DNA from: NORP181 sp047623555
GTDB taxonomy: Bacteria > Pseudomonadota > Alphaproteobacteria > Rhodobacterales > Rhodobacteraceae
DNA length: 64,000 nt
NCBI GenBank assembly: GCA_047623555.1
Contig: JBLHMP010000006.1
Location: 1 to 64,000, forward strand
Direction: 5' to 3'
Shown: positions 1 through 7,901 of the stretch, piece by piece
Numbering within the stretch: position 1 is the first letter of the stretch
Layout of the letters: the number at the start of each line of letters is the position of its first letter
Made by a program: the position numbers and the translations under genes
The notes under the pieces: model-generated
The model's database searches: none
Told to the model about the DNA's origin: nothing
Seen by the model: only the letters and a program-made list of their open reading frames with translations

Positions 1-366
1 GAAGCCTATTAAAGAAAAACGGAACCAATGAGATCAGCAGCCTAAATGAAACCATGATCCACCTTAAGTTGGCTGCAAATTGGTCGAATTACTGGGACCA
101 CGTCTGAACGACCGCCGAGTATGCTTGAAAATAATCTTTTTGTCTTCCACCGTTAGTTGCTCTGGCAATTTGACTGCGGGCACTGGAAATTTTTTTGGGC
201 TGGCGTCTCCTTGGAACTTATCAAAAGACAAGAAAACTTCGTTTACGTATCTGGGCCTGGTCCTGCCAAGAGGAAGCGTCTCACAGTGAACGATCTGAAG
301 TAACCCGGCAAACTTGGAATAGTCAGCACGCCATCCACTGTCACGGTATGAGAATACAGTAAAATC
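1..366. other. Intergenic stretch with no recognisable gene
   Basis: Short open frames exist here on both strands, but none has a good ribosome binding site or a protein I recognise. The stretch lies directly left of an insertion-sequence remnant and may hold further decayed mobile DNA. I see no RNA gene or clear hairpin. Confidence 0.5.
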
Positions 367-1063
367 GGCTTTGTTGCACTAATCGTGGTGAGGGGATTCA
401 TGTTGTGAATCCAGCGTGATAACGGTTGTCCATGAGCCGCTGGGCACCGCAAACTTACAAGACCAAGAACTGGTCAGATTACAACCAAGCCCTTATGCAG
501 CGTGGGTCTCTTTCGATCTGGTTTGACGCTGAGATGGTGTGGGGGGCCAGGCCTTCTGGTCGCCGTGGACGTCAGCAAGTCTATAGCGACGCGGCGATAC
601 AAGCATGCCTGACGCTCAAAGTTCTGTTTGGTCTACCTTTGAGGCAGACGACTGGGTTCGTCGAAAGCCTGCTGGACTGGTTGGGTTGGACTGGGCGGTG
701 CCGGATTTCAGCACCTTATGTCGGCGACAGAAAACGCTGCCAGTCGCCATTCCCTATCGGGGTTCAGGGGACTGCTGCACCTTCTTGTGGACAGCACCGG
801 TATCAAAGCCGAGGGCGATAGCTGCCCGTAATGCACATGCTGTCATCCCGCCTCGCAAGAACGCCAAGCTGTGGAAACCAGATACGCCCGGAGCTAGGGC
901 ACGAAACGAAGCGGTCCGATCCTCAACCACTGCCCGGCAGTGCATGTTTACATGCACGAAAGGGGGCTTCACTGCGCTCGGCATTCCCAAAACTGTGGCT
1001 GTAGGATAGCTCCGTCAGGCGTAAGGGGAAGTCCGACCTAAGATCGATTTGTGCAACAAAGCC
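367..1063 (+). mobile_element. Degenerate IS5-family insertion sequence
   Basis: The two ends form an inverted repeat: ggctttgttgcactaatcg at 367-385 and its complement at 1045-1063, matching at 18 of 19 positions. The remnant is about 0.7 kb, whereas elements of this type are usually near 1 kb, so roughly a third is missing from the inside. No clear target duplication is visible. It cannot transpose on its own, because its transposase is frameshifted and internally deleted. Confidence 0.85.
426..1009 (+). pseudogene. Broken IS5-family transposase
   Basis: The N-terminal part (YKTKNWSDYNQAL, then SLSIWFDAEMVW) reads in one frame to about 650. The match then moves to a second frame (LDWAVPDFSTLCRRQKTLP), then to a third for VDSTGIKAEGD around 785-825. 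It resumes with NAHAVIPPRKNAK and ends with FTALGIPKTVAVG at 1009, a normal C-terminus for this family. The first catalytic Asp (in VDSTG) remains. The central region with the second acidic residue has been deleted, and more is missing before the C-terminus. The family call is firm; the protein is dead. Confidence 0.85.
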
Positions 1064-1064
1064 G

Positions 1065-1100
1065 AAAAACGGCGCCTGATTCGCAAATAAGTCAGGCGCC
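1065..1100 (-). terminator. Rho-independent terminator after leuD
   Basis: A perfect 9-bp stem (ggcgcctga at 1071-1079 with tcaggcgcc at 1092-1100) has a 12-nt loop. On the minus strand it is followed by five T residues. It lies about 40 bp past the leuD stop. The IS5 remnant ends one base beyond the T-tract. Confidence 0.75.
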
Positions 1101-1138
1101 GCATAAATGTAGGCAATAATAGAAAGATCGACGTCAGT

Positions 1139-1744
1139 TCAAACCCAGGGACGTTCGGCGCTTGCTTTGGCTTCAAAACTGTCAATCGCGCTGGCTTTGG
1201 CCAAGGTCAAATCGATATCGTCCAGCCCTTCCAGCAAACATTTCTTTTTGAAACCGTCGACTTCGAACGAAATCACGTCGCCGTCCGAAGTGGTGACGGT
1301 TTGTTCTTCAAGATCAATCGCCATGCGGGCGTTGGCGCCCTTTTCGGCGTCTTTCATCAGTGTATCCACGGCTTCTTTCGGCAGTACAATCGGCAGGATA
1401 CCGTTCTTGAAGCAGTTGTTGTAAAAGATGTCGGCAAAGCTGGTCGAGATGACACAGCGGATGCCGAAATCTTTGATCGCCCATGGCGCATGTTCGCGCG
1501 ACGAACCGCACCCAAAATTGTCGCCTGCCACCAGCACTTCGGCGTTACGATAGGCCGGTTGGTTCAGCACGAATTCGGGTCGCTCATTGCGGTCGTCATC
1601 ATAGCGCATTTCATCAAACAGATTGACGCCAAGGCCAGATTTTTTGATGGTTTTAAGGAACAGTTTAGGGATGATCATATCGGTGTCGATGTTGATCAAC
1701 GGCATAGGCGCCGCAATTCCTGTGAGTGTATTGAACTTGTCCAT
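1139..1744 (-). CDS. leuD: 3-isopropylmalate dehydratase small subunit LeuD
   Basis: This is the small subunit of cytoplasmic isopropylmalate isomerase, which with LeuC converts 2-isopropylmalate to 3-isopropylmalate in leucine synthesis. The 201-residue length is normal. The swivel-domain signature is present: INIDTDMIIPK near residue 18 and the substrate loop GDNFGCGSSREHAPWA near residue 75. The start has a GGAGA site about 8 nt upstream. The gene is the last of the minus-strand run leuC - HdeD-like gene - leuD and is followed by a terminator. The call is secure. Confidence 0.97.
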   Translation of the reverse strand: MDKFNTLTGIAAPMPLINIDTDMIIPKLFLKTIKKSGLGVNLFDEMRYDDDRNERPEFVLNQPAYRNAEVLVAGDNFGCGSSREHAPWAIKDFGIRCVISTSFADIFYNNCFKNGILPIVLPKEAVDTLMKDAEKGANARMAIDLEEQTVTTSDGDVISFEVDGFKKKCLLEGLDDIDLTLAKASAIDSFEAKASAERPWV

Positions 1745-1797
1745 AGATGTCTCCGGCGGGGTCTAATTGGCACCAAACCCCGCAATTAGTCGTTAGG

Positions 1798-2322
1798 TCA
1801 GGCGGTTTCTGTTGACCGTCGGGACAATCCCAGAACGATTAGGCCAAAGCCGTTGAATAAGAGTTCGATGCCCATCAGCAGGCCGATCAATTCGGCAATC
1901 TGCGGATCGTTGAACATGCTGAACAGATACATCGCAAGTAACAGCGACAGCGCGCCGGTGATCAACATCGGCCAGAAAAACGGTGTGTCGCGCATGCGCA
2001 TCGCAAAGAACAGCCGGATTATACCGCTTGCTGCAAACATTATTAGCAAAAGCATAGTCAGGGAAAGAACCCCTTCTAGTGGATTGCTGACAAACGAAAT
2101 GCCGACATAGCCCACCAATATACCCAGCAGAACGCCAAATATCTTGGCGCCGGCACCGTCGGACATAAATCCGGCGATGATCTGAAATCCGCCACTGACC
2201 AGCAACAAAAACCCGATGATCGTGGTGACAACCACGGACGCCAGGAATGCGTTACCCAGTACATATACGCCGAAAGCTACGGACAAAACGCCCAGCAAAG
2301 TCCACTTTAGCCAATCTTTCAT
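1798..2322 (-). CDS. HdeD/DUF308-family small membrane protein
   Basis: The 174-residue protein is almost entirely hydrophobic, with about six membrane segments arranged as repeated helix pairs, as in the HdeD (DUF308) family. HdeD of E. coli is linked to acid resistance, but the biochemical role of the family is not settled. A good AAGGAG site precedes the start. It sits between leuC and leuD with gaps of about 40-55 bp, so it is probably co-transcribed with them. I see nothing that ties it to leucine synthesis, so its presence here may be incidental. Confidence 0.8.
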   Translation of the reverse strand: MKDWLKWTLLGVLSVAFGVYVLGNAFLASVVVTTIIGFLLLVSGGFQIIAGFMSDGAGAKIFGVLLGILVGYVGISFVSNPLEGVLSLTMLLLIMFAASGIIRLFFAMRMRDTPFFWPMLITGALSLLLAMYLFSMFNDPQIAELIGLLMGIELLFNGFGLIVLGLSRRSTETA

Positions 2323-2361
2323 TGGATCGCTCCTTGGTTGAATTTAGATTTCACGCCTTGT

Positions 2362-3765
2362 CTACATCAATTCGCGGACATCTGTCAGTTTTCCTGTAAT
2401 CGCCGCCGCAGCCGCCATTGCAGGGCTAAGCAAATGGGTGCGCCCATTGCGTCCCTGACGGCCCTCAAAATTGCGGTTTGACGTTGAGGCACAACGCTCT
2501 CCCGGCGCGAGTTGGTCGGGGTTCATCGCCAGACACATGGAACATCCCGCCAGACGCCATTCAAACCCGGCGGCTATAAAAATGTCCGCCAGACCTTCTT
2601 TTTCGGCCTGTGCGCGCACGAGTCCCGATCCGGGCACAGCCATGGCGCGCATGCCGTCCTTGATCTTTTTGCCTTTCAGGATTTCCGCCGCGGCGCGCAG
2701 ATCTTCGATCCGGCCATTGGTGCAGGATCCGATAAACACGGTATCAATCTGGACTTCGTTCAGAGGTGTGCCGGGGGTCAGGCCCATATAGTCGAGGGCC
2801 CGTTGTGCGGCCTCGACCTTGCCACCTTTAAAATCGGACGCCGACGGAACCACTGCGGTGATCGGCAAAACATCCTCGGGCGAGGTGCCCCAAGTGACAA
2901 GCGGGGCAATGTCTTCGCCTTTGATGGTCACGACTTTGTCCCACTGGGCATCGTCATCCGAACTCAGGGTTTTCCACCATGCAAGGGCGGTATCCCACTG
3001 CTCACCTGTCGGCGCATGTGGGCGACCTTTGACATATTTAAACGTCGTCTCGTCCGGTGCAATCAGACCGGCGCGGGCGCCACCTTCGATGGCCATGTTG
3101 CAGACGGTCATGCGACCTTCCATCGAAAGATCGCGAATCGCCTGACCGCAATATTCGATAACATAGCCGGTGCCGCCGGCTGTTCCGGTCTCACCAATAA
3201 CAGCCATGGTGATGTCTTTGGCAGTCACACCGGGGCTCAGATGGCCGGTGATCTCGACCTTCATGTTTTTGCCTTTACGCTGGATCAGCGTTTGCGTGGC
3301 CAAAACATGTTCAACCTCAGACGTGCCAATACCGTGCGCAAGTGAGCCAAACGCCCCATGCGTTGCCGTATGGCTGTCGCCACAGACAACAGTCATGCCG
3401 GGCAGGGTCCAACCCTGTTCTGGGCCAACGATGTGAACGATACCCTGACGCACATCCGAGACCGGATAGTAATGAATACCGAAATCAAGCGCATTTTTGT
3501 CGAGCGTTTCGACCTGAATACGGCTTTCTTCGTTCTCAATACCTTTGGCGCGGTCCAGCGTTGTTGGAACGTTGTGATCCGGTACTGCAATGGTTTTGTC
3601 TGGCGCGCGGACTTTGCGACCGGTGTCGCGCAGGCCTTCAAAGGCTTGGGCGCTGGTGACTTCGTGAACCAGGTGCCGGTCGATATACAAAAGACAGGTG
3701 CCGTCAGCGGTCTCGTCAGCCACATGGGCGTCCCAGATTTTATCATAAAGTGTTTTGGGGGACAT
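2362..3765 (-). CDS. leuC: 3-isopropylmalate dehydratase large subunit LeuC
   Basis: This is the aconitase-fold large subunit of isopropylmalate isomerase and carries the [4Fe-4S] cluster. The 467-residue length is normal. Recognisable motifs are TLYDKIWDAH at the N-terminus, VCGDSHTATHGAFG near residue 130, FIGSCTNGRIEDLR near residue 345 and CSMCLAMNPD near residue 408, which supply the cluster cysteines. It starts at an ATG with GGAGAGG just upstream and is the first gene of the leuC-leuD run. Confidence 0.97.
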   Translation of the reverse strand: MSPKTLYDKIWDAHVADETADGTCLLYIDRHLVHEVTSAQAFEGLRDTGRKVRAPDKTIAVPDHNVPTTLDRAKGIENEESRIQVETLDKNALDFGIHYYPVSDVRQGIVHIVGPEQGWTLPGMTVVCGDSHTATHGAFGSLAHGIGTSEVEHVLATQTLIQRKGKNMKVEITGHLSPGVTAKDITMAVIGETGTAGGTGYVIEYCGQAIRDLSMEGRMTVCNMAIEGGARAGLIAPDETTFKYVKGRPHAPTGEQWDTALAWWKTLSSDDDAQWDKVVTIKGEDIAPLVTWGTSPEDVLPITAVVPSASDFKGGKVEAAQRALDYMGLTPGTPLNEVQIDTVFIGSCTNGRIEDLRAAAEILKGKKIKDGMRAMAVPGSGLVRAQAEKEGLADIFIAAGFEWRLAGCSMCLAMNPDQLAPGERCASTSNRNFEGRQGRNGRTHLLSPAMAAAAAITGKLTDVRELM

Positions 3766-4209
3766 GTGTCCTCTCCCGTGGGTTATTTTGAAATGTCAGA
3801 GTGCAGGGAACGGCCTGATGTCAGGACCGGGCAAGCACCGCACGTGTGGCGCCAAAGAACCGCTCGCGCAGGCGGGCGCGGTCGTCAAGATTCAATGAGA
3901 GGGCCAGTATAGGTATCATGCACATTCAGATATAGACTGAGCGGGGTTTCATCAAGGTCTGAGTCGTGTCGCAACGTCATAAGGTCCGGTTATGTGGTTT
4001 TTCCCTTGACAGCGGGGCAATTGTGCACAAATAGCACATTTCAGCTTCAAGTGACATTGTGATACAGCGATTCATTGAATTGTCACCACTGGGTTGTTAG
4101 GTCTGCTTTATTCCCCAGCGTCGGGGGCCTGGCGGCGCATTTATAGGAGGACAATGTCCTGTTACCCCATTCTGAGGCGGCACCGGTCGCTTATGACAGG
4201 GTTGGTCTG
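3766..4209. promoter_or_regulatory. Divergent intergenic region of leuC and rsfS
   Basis: This 444-bp gap separates leuC (minus) from rsfS (plus). A plus-strand TTGACA lies at 4006-4011. About 17 bp later the A/T-rich AAATAG at 4029-4034 could be a weak -10 for rsfS-rlmH. The spacer contains a perfect 10-bp palindrome, TTGTGCACAA, at 4021-4030, which could be an operator. I found no convincing attenuator or leader peptide for leuC. Promoter placement is an inference from consensus matches only. Confidence 0.3.
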
Positions 4210-4572
4210 ATGACCTCCCCTGCTCAACCTAGCAGCAAAGAGCTGTTGGAGCATATCCTAAGTTCACTTGATAGCGACAAGGCTGAAGACGTTGTGCAGA
4301 TTGATCTGCAGGGCAAGACGCAGATTGGCGACTATATGGTTATCGCATCCGGGCGTTCGTCCCGGCAGGTGACGGCGATGGCGGAAAAACTGATGGATCG
4401 GCTGAAACATGATTTCGGCCGACTTAGCAAAGTCGAAGGTAGAGATGTTGGCGATTGGGTGTTGGTAGATACCGGCGACGTGATCGTGCATATCTTCCGC
4501 CCCGAAGTGCGCGAATTCTATCAGCTGGAAAAAATGTGGCAGCCGGGTGGTGATACCGCGCCTGCCAACTGA
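4210..4572 (+). CDS. rsfS: Ribosomal silencing factor RsfS
   Basis: RsfS (DUF143, Iojap family) binds ribosomal protein L14 and blocks subunit joining when nutrients are scarce. The 120 residues carry the family core: KAEDVVQIDLQGKTQIGDYMVIASG near residue 20 onward, later GDWVLVDTGDVIVHIF and the REFYQLEKMW tail. The stop is 12 bp before rlmH, the usual bacterial pairing, so the two are likely one transcript. Confidence 0.96.
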   Translation: MTSPAQPSSKELLEHILSSLDSDKAEDVVQIDLQGKTQIGDYMVIASGRSSRQVTAMAEKLMDRLKHDFGRLSKVEGRDVGDWVLVDTGDVIVHIFRPEVREFYQLEKMWQPGGDTAPAN

Positions 4573-4584
4573 TCCCACGGCGTC

Positions 4585-5055
4585 ATGCGTGTGCATATCT
4601 TTGCGGTCGGGCGTTTACGCGCCGGGCCGGAAAAAACCCTGATTGACGATTATTTGACCCGGTTTGACCGGACGGGCCGCGCTTTGGGCCTTGGCCCTGC
4701 TCGCATGGTCGAGGTTGAGGACCGCAAAGGCGGCGGCATGGCTGGCGAAGCTACGGTTCTGCGCCGCGCTATTCCACAAGGTGCGGTGATCTGTGTGTTG
4801 GACGAACGCGGTAGGGTAATGACCTCGCCCAAATTCGCCGCGCGTCTTGGTGATTGGCGCGACGAAGGCCGTTCCGATCTGGTGCTGGTGATAGGTGGCG
4901 CCGACGGGATTGATCCTTCCCTGCGCGCCGAAGCTGATTTTAGTCTGTCTTTTGGCCAGATGGTCTGGCCGCATATGCTGGTGCGGGTGATGCTGGCCGA
5001 ACAACTGTATCGTGCTTCAACTATTTTGGCTGGAGGGCCGTATCACCGGACGTAG
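4585..5055 (+). CDS. rlmH: 23S rRNA (pseudouridine1915-N3)-methyltransferase RlmH
   Basis: This SPOUT-fold enzyme methylates pseudouridine 1915 in helix 69 of 23S rRNA using S-adenosylmethionine. At 156 residues the length is normal. The knot motifs are clear: LDERGR near residue 72, VIGGADG near residue 103, LSFGQMVWPHMLVRVMLAEQ and the C-terminal GGPYHR that closes the active site. It follows rsfS closely. Confidence 0.97.
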   Translation: MRVHIFAVGRLRAGPEKTLIDDYLTRFDRTGRALGLGPARMVEVEDRKGGGMAGEATVLRRAIPQGAVICVLDERGRVMTSPKFAARLGDWRDEGRSDLVLVIGGADGIDPSLRAEADFSLSFGQMVWPHMLVRVMLAEQLYRASTILAGGPYHRT

Positions 5056-5148
5056 GCGCCGGGTGGCCGTTGTTGAATTGAGGCGGGCAAGCCCGCCACG
5101 ACATGTCTTGGTATTTTCGTCCCGAAAATCCCTGCGGTTGGCGCCCCG

Positions 5149-5183
5149 TTTCTTTTGTTCAGAAATATCCCCGCCGGAGGCAT
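5149..5183 (-). repeat. Intergenic repeat, family A (GGCGGGGATATTT type)
   Basis: Read on the minus strand this is atgcctccggcggggatatt followed by tctgaacaaaagaa. Near-identical text occurs at 7869-7901 and 18419-18457, always just past the end of a gene. I recognise the pattern as common between genes in Rhodobacteraceae, but cannot confirm that here by search. Confidence 0.65.
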
Positions 5184-5248
5184 AAAATCTCTTTTTCCGA
5201 CACCGGAATCGGCTAATGCCCATCTGAAACAGATGAACCGGTGTTAGT

Positions 5249-5863
5249 ATGTCTTTTGACTCATGGCTGGCCTTTACGTTGGCCTGACTCTCATTCTGGG
5301 GCCAAGTGTTTTGTTGGTTGTAGGCCAGGCCTTGTCCAAAGGCAGAAAGGCCGCAATGATGTGCGTCGCCGGGGATGTTGTGGGTGGCATTGTGCTAATG
5401 GGCCTGTCTTTTGCTGGGGTGGGCGCGATATTGGCAACCTCTGCCATTTTGTTCCAGATCGTCAAGTGGACCGGTGTGATTTACCTGGCCTATCTGGGTT
5501 ATCGACAGATCATTGAGGCCCGCGCAGGGGGGGCAGTTTGACGAAATTAGGGCCAATCCAGATAACTCTGGCTGGAACAGTCTTTGGGCCGTGATGGTGA
5601 CGGCGATGCTGAACCCAAAGGCCATCGTATTTTACATGGCGTTTCTGGCGCAATTTTTGGACCCGGCCAGAGGCATGATGCTACAGGTCACCATCCTGAT
5701 TACCACCTCAACGATTGTCGTCGCAATCCTGTTGGCCGCATATGCGATGATCGCTGTGCGTGCCCGCGCGACGTTTCAAAGCCGTTCGGCGCAGCGCAAG
5801 ATCGGTTATACCAGCGGGTCATTTCTGATTGACGGCAGCGTGTTGATGGCCACAACCCGCTAG
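5249..5863 (+). pseudogene. LysE/RhtB-family amino-acid exporter, frameshifted twice
   Basis: The ATG at 5249 gives MSFDSWLAFTLA, a typical LysE-family start, and then runs into a stop. The match continues one frame over with LTLILGPSVLLVVGQ and four hydrophobic segments up to about 5530. There a run of seven G residues (5527-5533) breaks the frame again. The rest, from QFDEIRANPD through NPKAIVFYMAFLAQF to 5863, is in the first frame. Joined, the parts give a full-length exporter of about 200 residues. Either the gene is dead or the sequence has two indel errors. Confidence 0.75.
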
Positions 5864-6213
5864 GGCAAAGTGACCGTCAGCGGCATTCCGGTCCAACCAT
5901 CGACAAGGCAGCGGGCTTCGATCTGGATCTGCGTGGCACCGTTCGGAATCTGTACGCCGCCAAGGGATCGGGTAAAGGGTTGTTCGTTGGCATGCGGATG
6001 CGCTAGAACGCGTATGCCGAGTTCGTTGCTGTCCACGTCTAACACTCGCCAAGCGTCGGCGTAATGATCCCAGCCGCTATCCGGATGGGACAGGGTCACG
6101 TCAAAACGCCAGCCACTGGCGTCCTGACTGGCATTGACGGCGGTAATTGTCGGTGGATCTGCCAGCGCAGGCAGTGCGGAAATCATCATGGCGATGTAAA
6201 TCATACGTTTCAT
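5860..6213 (-). CDS. Small exported protein of unknown function
   Basis: The 117-residue product begins with a clear signal peptide (MKRMIYIAMMISALPALADP; cleavage probably after ALA), leaving a mature periplasmic protein of about 98 residues with one Cys near the C-terminus. The mature part looks beta-rich (ITAVNASQDASGWRFDVTLSH, WRVLDVDSNELGIRVLAHPH). I do not recognise a family with a known role. Its stop codon overlaps the end of the convergent LysE pseudogene by 4 bp. Confidence 0.7.
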   Translation of the reverse strand: MKRMIYIAMMISALPALADPPTITAVNASQDASGWRFDVTLSHPDSGWDHYADAWRVLDVDSNELGIRVLAHPHANEQPFTRSLGGVQIPNGATQIQIEARCLVDGWTGMPLTVTLP

Positions 6214-6341
6214 AGCGCGACGCTAGGCCGGGTCCGTCCTGCAAGTACAGGCACAGTTGTGTGACCGAACCGTCAAAAAAGTCTATCCAGAGGGTTAATC
6301 GGGCTGTAATGGAGGTGGAATTGGCTTGTCGGGTTGGTAAA

Positions 6342-6362
6342 TTGGTAATATATTATTACCAA
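6342..6362. promoter_or_regulatory. Palindromic operator candidate upstream of glcD
   Basis: TTGGTAAT at 6342-6349 and ATTACCAA at 6355-6362 form a perfect 8-bp inverted repeat with a 5-bp centre. A further half-like ttggtaa lies directly to the left at 6334-6340. The site is 36 bp before the glcD start, in an A/T-rich gap. TGGT/ACCA half sites are typical of FadR-subfamily GntR regulators, which commonly control glycolate oxidase genes. No such regulator lies next to it, so the assignment is inference. Confidence 0.5.
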
Positions 6363-6398
6363 AGATAGCCAAGGTTGGGCCAAGTTTGGAGTGTGTGA

Positions 6399-7847
6399 AT
6401 GGAGATGCCAATTCCGAACCCTGTGGTTCTGGCCAACAAGGACCGTTTGGTGGCGCGTCTTTTGCAGGTGTTGCCCGATAATGCGGTGATCCACGATGAG
6501 GCTGAAACCCGGGCCTACGAGTGTGATGCGCTGACGGCCTATAGATGCGCGCCCATGTTGGCTGTGTTGCCAAGCACAACGCAAGAGGTCTCGGATATCC
6601 TGCGCATTTGCCATGAATATGGCGTTCCGGTGGTGCCGCGCGGTTCGGGCACGTCCTTGGCCGGCGGAGCGTTGCCAACGGCGGATTGCGTTATTTTGGG
6701 CGTGGCCCGTATGAATGACGTGTTGGAAACCGACTATGACAACCGGTTCATTCGGGTGCAGTCTGGGCGTACCAATCTGAGCGTGACCGGTGCGGTTGAG
6801 GAAAACGATTTCTTTTATGCGCCGGACCCGTCGAGCCAATTGGCCTGTGCCATTGCAGGCAATGTCGCGATGAATTCGGGCGGGGCGCATTGCCTGAAAT
6901 ACGGTGTGACGACCAATAATCTGATGGGTGTCACTATGGTACTCATGGATGGAACCGTCGTCGAAGTTGGCGGCGCGCACCTGGGCGCCGCAGGGCTTGA
7001 CCTTTTGGGGGTGATTTGTGGCTCTGAAGGGCAGCTTGGTGTGGTGACCGAGGCGACCCTGCGTATTCTGCATAAACCCGAAGGCGCGCTGCCGGTGCTG
7101 ATCGGCTATGACAGCAATGAGGTGGCCGGGGCCTGTGTGTCGGACATCATCAAGGCGGGTGTGTTGCCGGTGGCGATCGAATTCATGGATCGTCTGTGCA
7201 TCGAGGCCTGTGAGAATTTCGCCAAGGCGGGGTATCCAAAGTGCGAGGCGTTGCTGATTGTCGAGGTCGAAGGCAGCCCGGATGAGATTAACGCGCAATT
7301 GGCGGTGATTACCGAAATCGCCCGGTCGCATAATCCGGTTGAATTGCGCAAAGCCCAGGATGCTGATGAGGCCGCGCGGATCTGGTTGGGTCGTAAAAGC
7401 GCCTTTGGAGCCGTTGGCCAGATCAATGATTATATGTGTCTGGATGGGACGATCCCGGTGAGTGCGCTGCCATTCGTGCTGCGTCGGATCGGCGAGATGG
7501 GGCGTAAATACGGGCTGGATGTGGCCAATGTTTTTCATGCCGGGGATGGCAATATGCATCCGCTGATATTGTTTGATGCCAATGAACCGGGTGCCCTTGA
7601 AAAATGTGAAGAATTTGGCGCGGAAATTTTGAAGCTTTGTGTTGAAGTAGGGGGGTGCCTGACCGGGGAGCACGGGGTTGGAATTGAAAAGCGCGATTTG
7701 ATGCTGCATCAGTACGATCTTGTTGATCTTGAGGCGCAGATGGCGATCAAGGACGTGTTTGATCCGGCTTGGTTGTTGAACCCGGCCAAGGTGTTTCCGT
7801 TGTCGGTGACCGACAGTCGACGAGGCGTGAAACTTGCAGCGCAATAG
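6399..7847 (+). CDS. glcD: Glycolate oxidase FAD subunit GlcD
   Basis: This FAD-linked subunit oxidises glycolate (and often D-lactate) to glyoxylate, passing electrons through GlcE and GlcF to the respiratory chain. At 482 residues it has the PCMH-type FAD domain (VPRGSGTSLAGGALP near residue 78, SSQLACAIAGNVAMNSGG near residue 145). The C-terminal FAD-oxidase domain carries FHAGDGNMHPLI and the GGCLTGEHGVGIEK signature. GGAG lies 7 nt before the ATG. It is the first gene of glcDEF, with a palindromic operator candidate just upstream. Confidence 0.95.
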   Translation: MEMPIPNPVVLANKDRLVARLLQVLPDNAVIHDEAETRAYECDALTAYRCAPMLAVLPSTTQEVSDILRICHEYGVPVVPRGSGTSLAGGALPTADCVILGVARMNDVLETDYDNRFIRVQSGRTNLSVTGAVEENDFFYAPDPSSQLACAIAGNVAMNSGGAHCLKYGVTTNNLMGVTMVLMDGTVVEVGGAHLGAAGLDLLGVICGSEGQLGVVTEATLRILHKPEGALPVLIGYDSNEVAGACVSDIIKAGVLPVAIEFMDRLCIEACENFAKAGYPKCEALLIVEVEGSPDEINAQLAVITEIARSHNPVELRKAQDADEAARIWLGRKSAFGAVGQINDYMCLDGTIPVSALPFVLRRIGEMGRKYGLDVANVFHAGDGNMHPLILFDANEPGALEKCEEFGAEILKLCVEVGGCLTGEHGVGIEKRDLMLHQYDLVDLEAQMAIKDVFDPAWLLNPAKVFPLSVTDSRRGVKLAAQ

Positions 7848-7901
7848 GGGGCCAGCCCCCGTCCTTACGGACTCCCCCGGGATATTTTGGAACAAAAGAA
7901 G
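7848..7901 (+). repeat. Structured intergenic repeat between glcD and glcE, family A
   Basis: Directly after the glcD stop, gggggccagccccc can fold as a hairpin, followed by gtccttacggac, a second small hairpin. Then comes gggatattttggaacaaaag, which is shared with the repeat copies at 5149-5183 and 18419-18457. Its end supplies the purine-rich stretch in front of the glcE start, so the repeat appears to have become part of the glcE leader. Confidence 0.6.

Noticed and set aside
3766..3960. Leucine attenuator before leuC
   Set aside because: No short peptide with a run of Leu codons and no terminator/antiterminator pair could be made out.
6273..7895. A 540-codon minus-strand open frame opposite glcD
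   Set aside because: It is a shadow of glcD in a G/C-rich genome; its translation is rich in His, Arg and Gln with no family similarity, while glcD on the plus strand is unmistakable.
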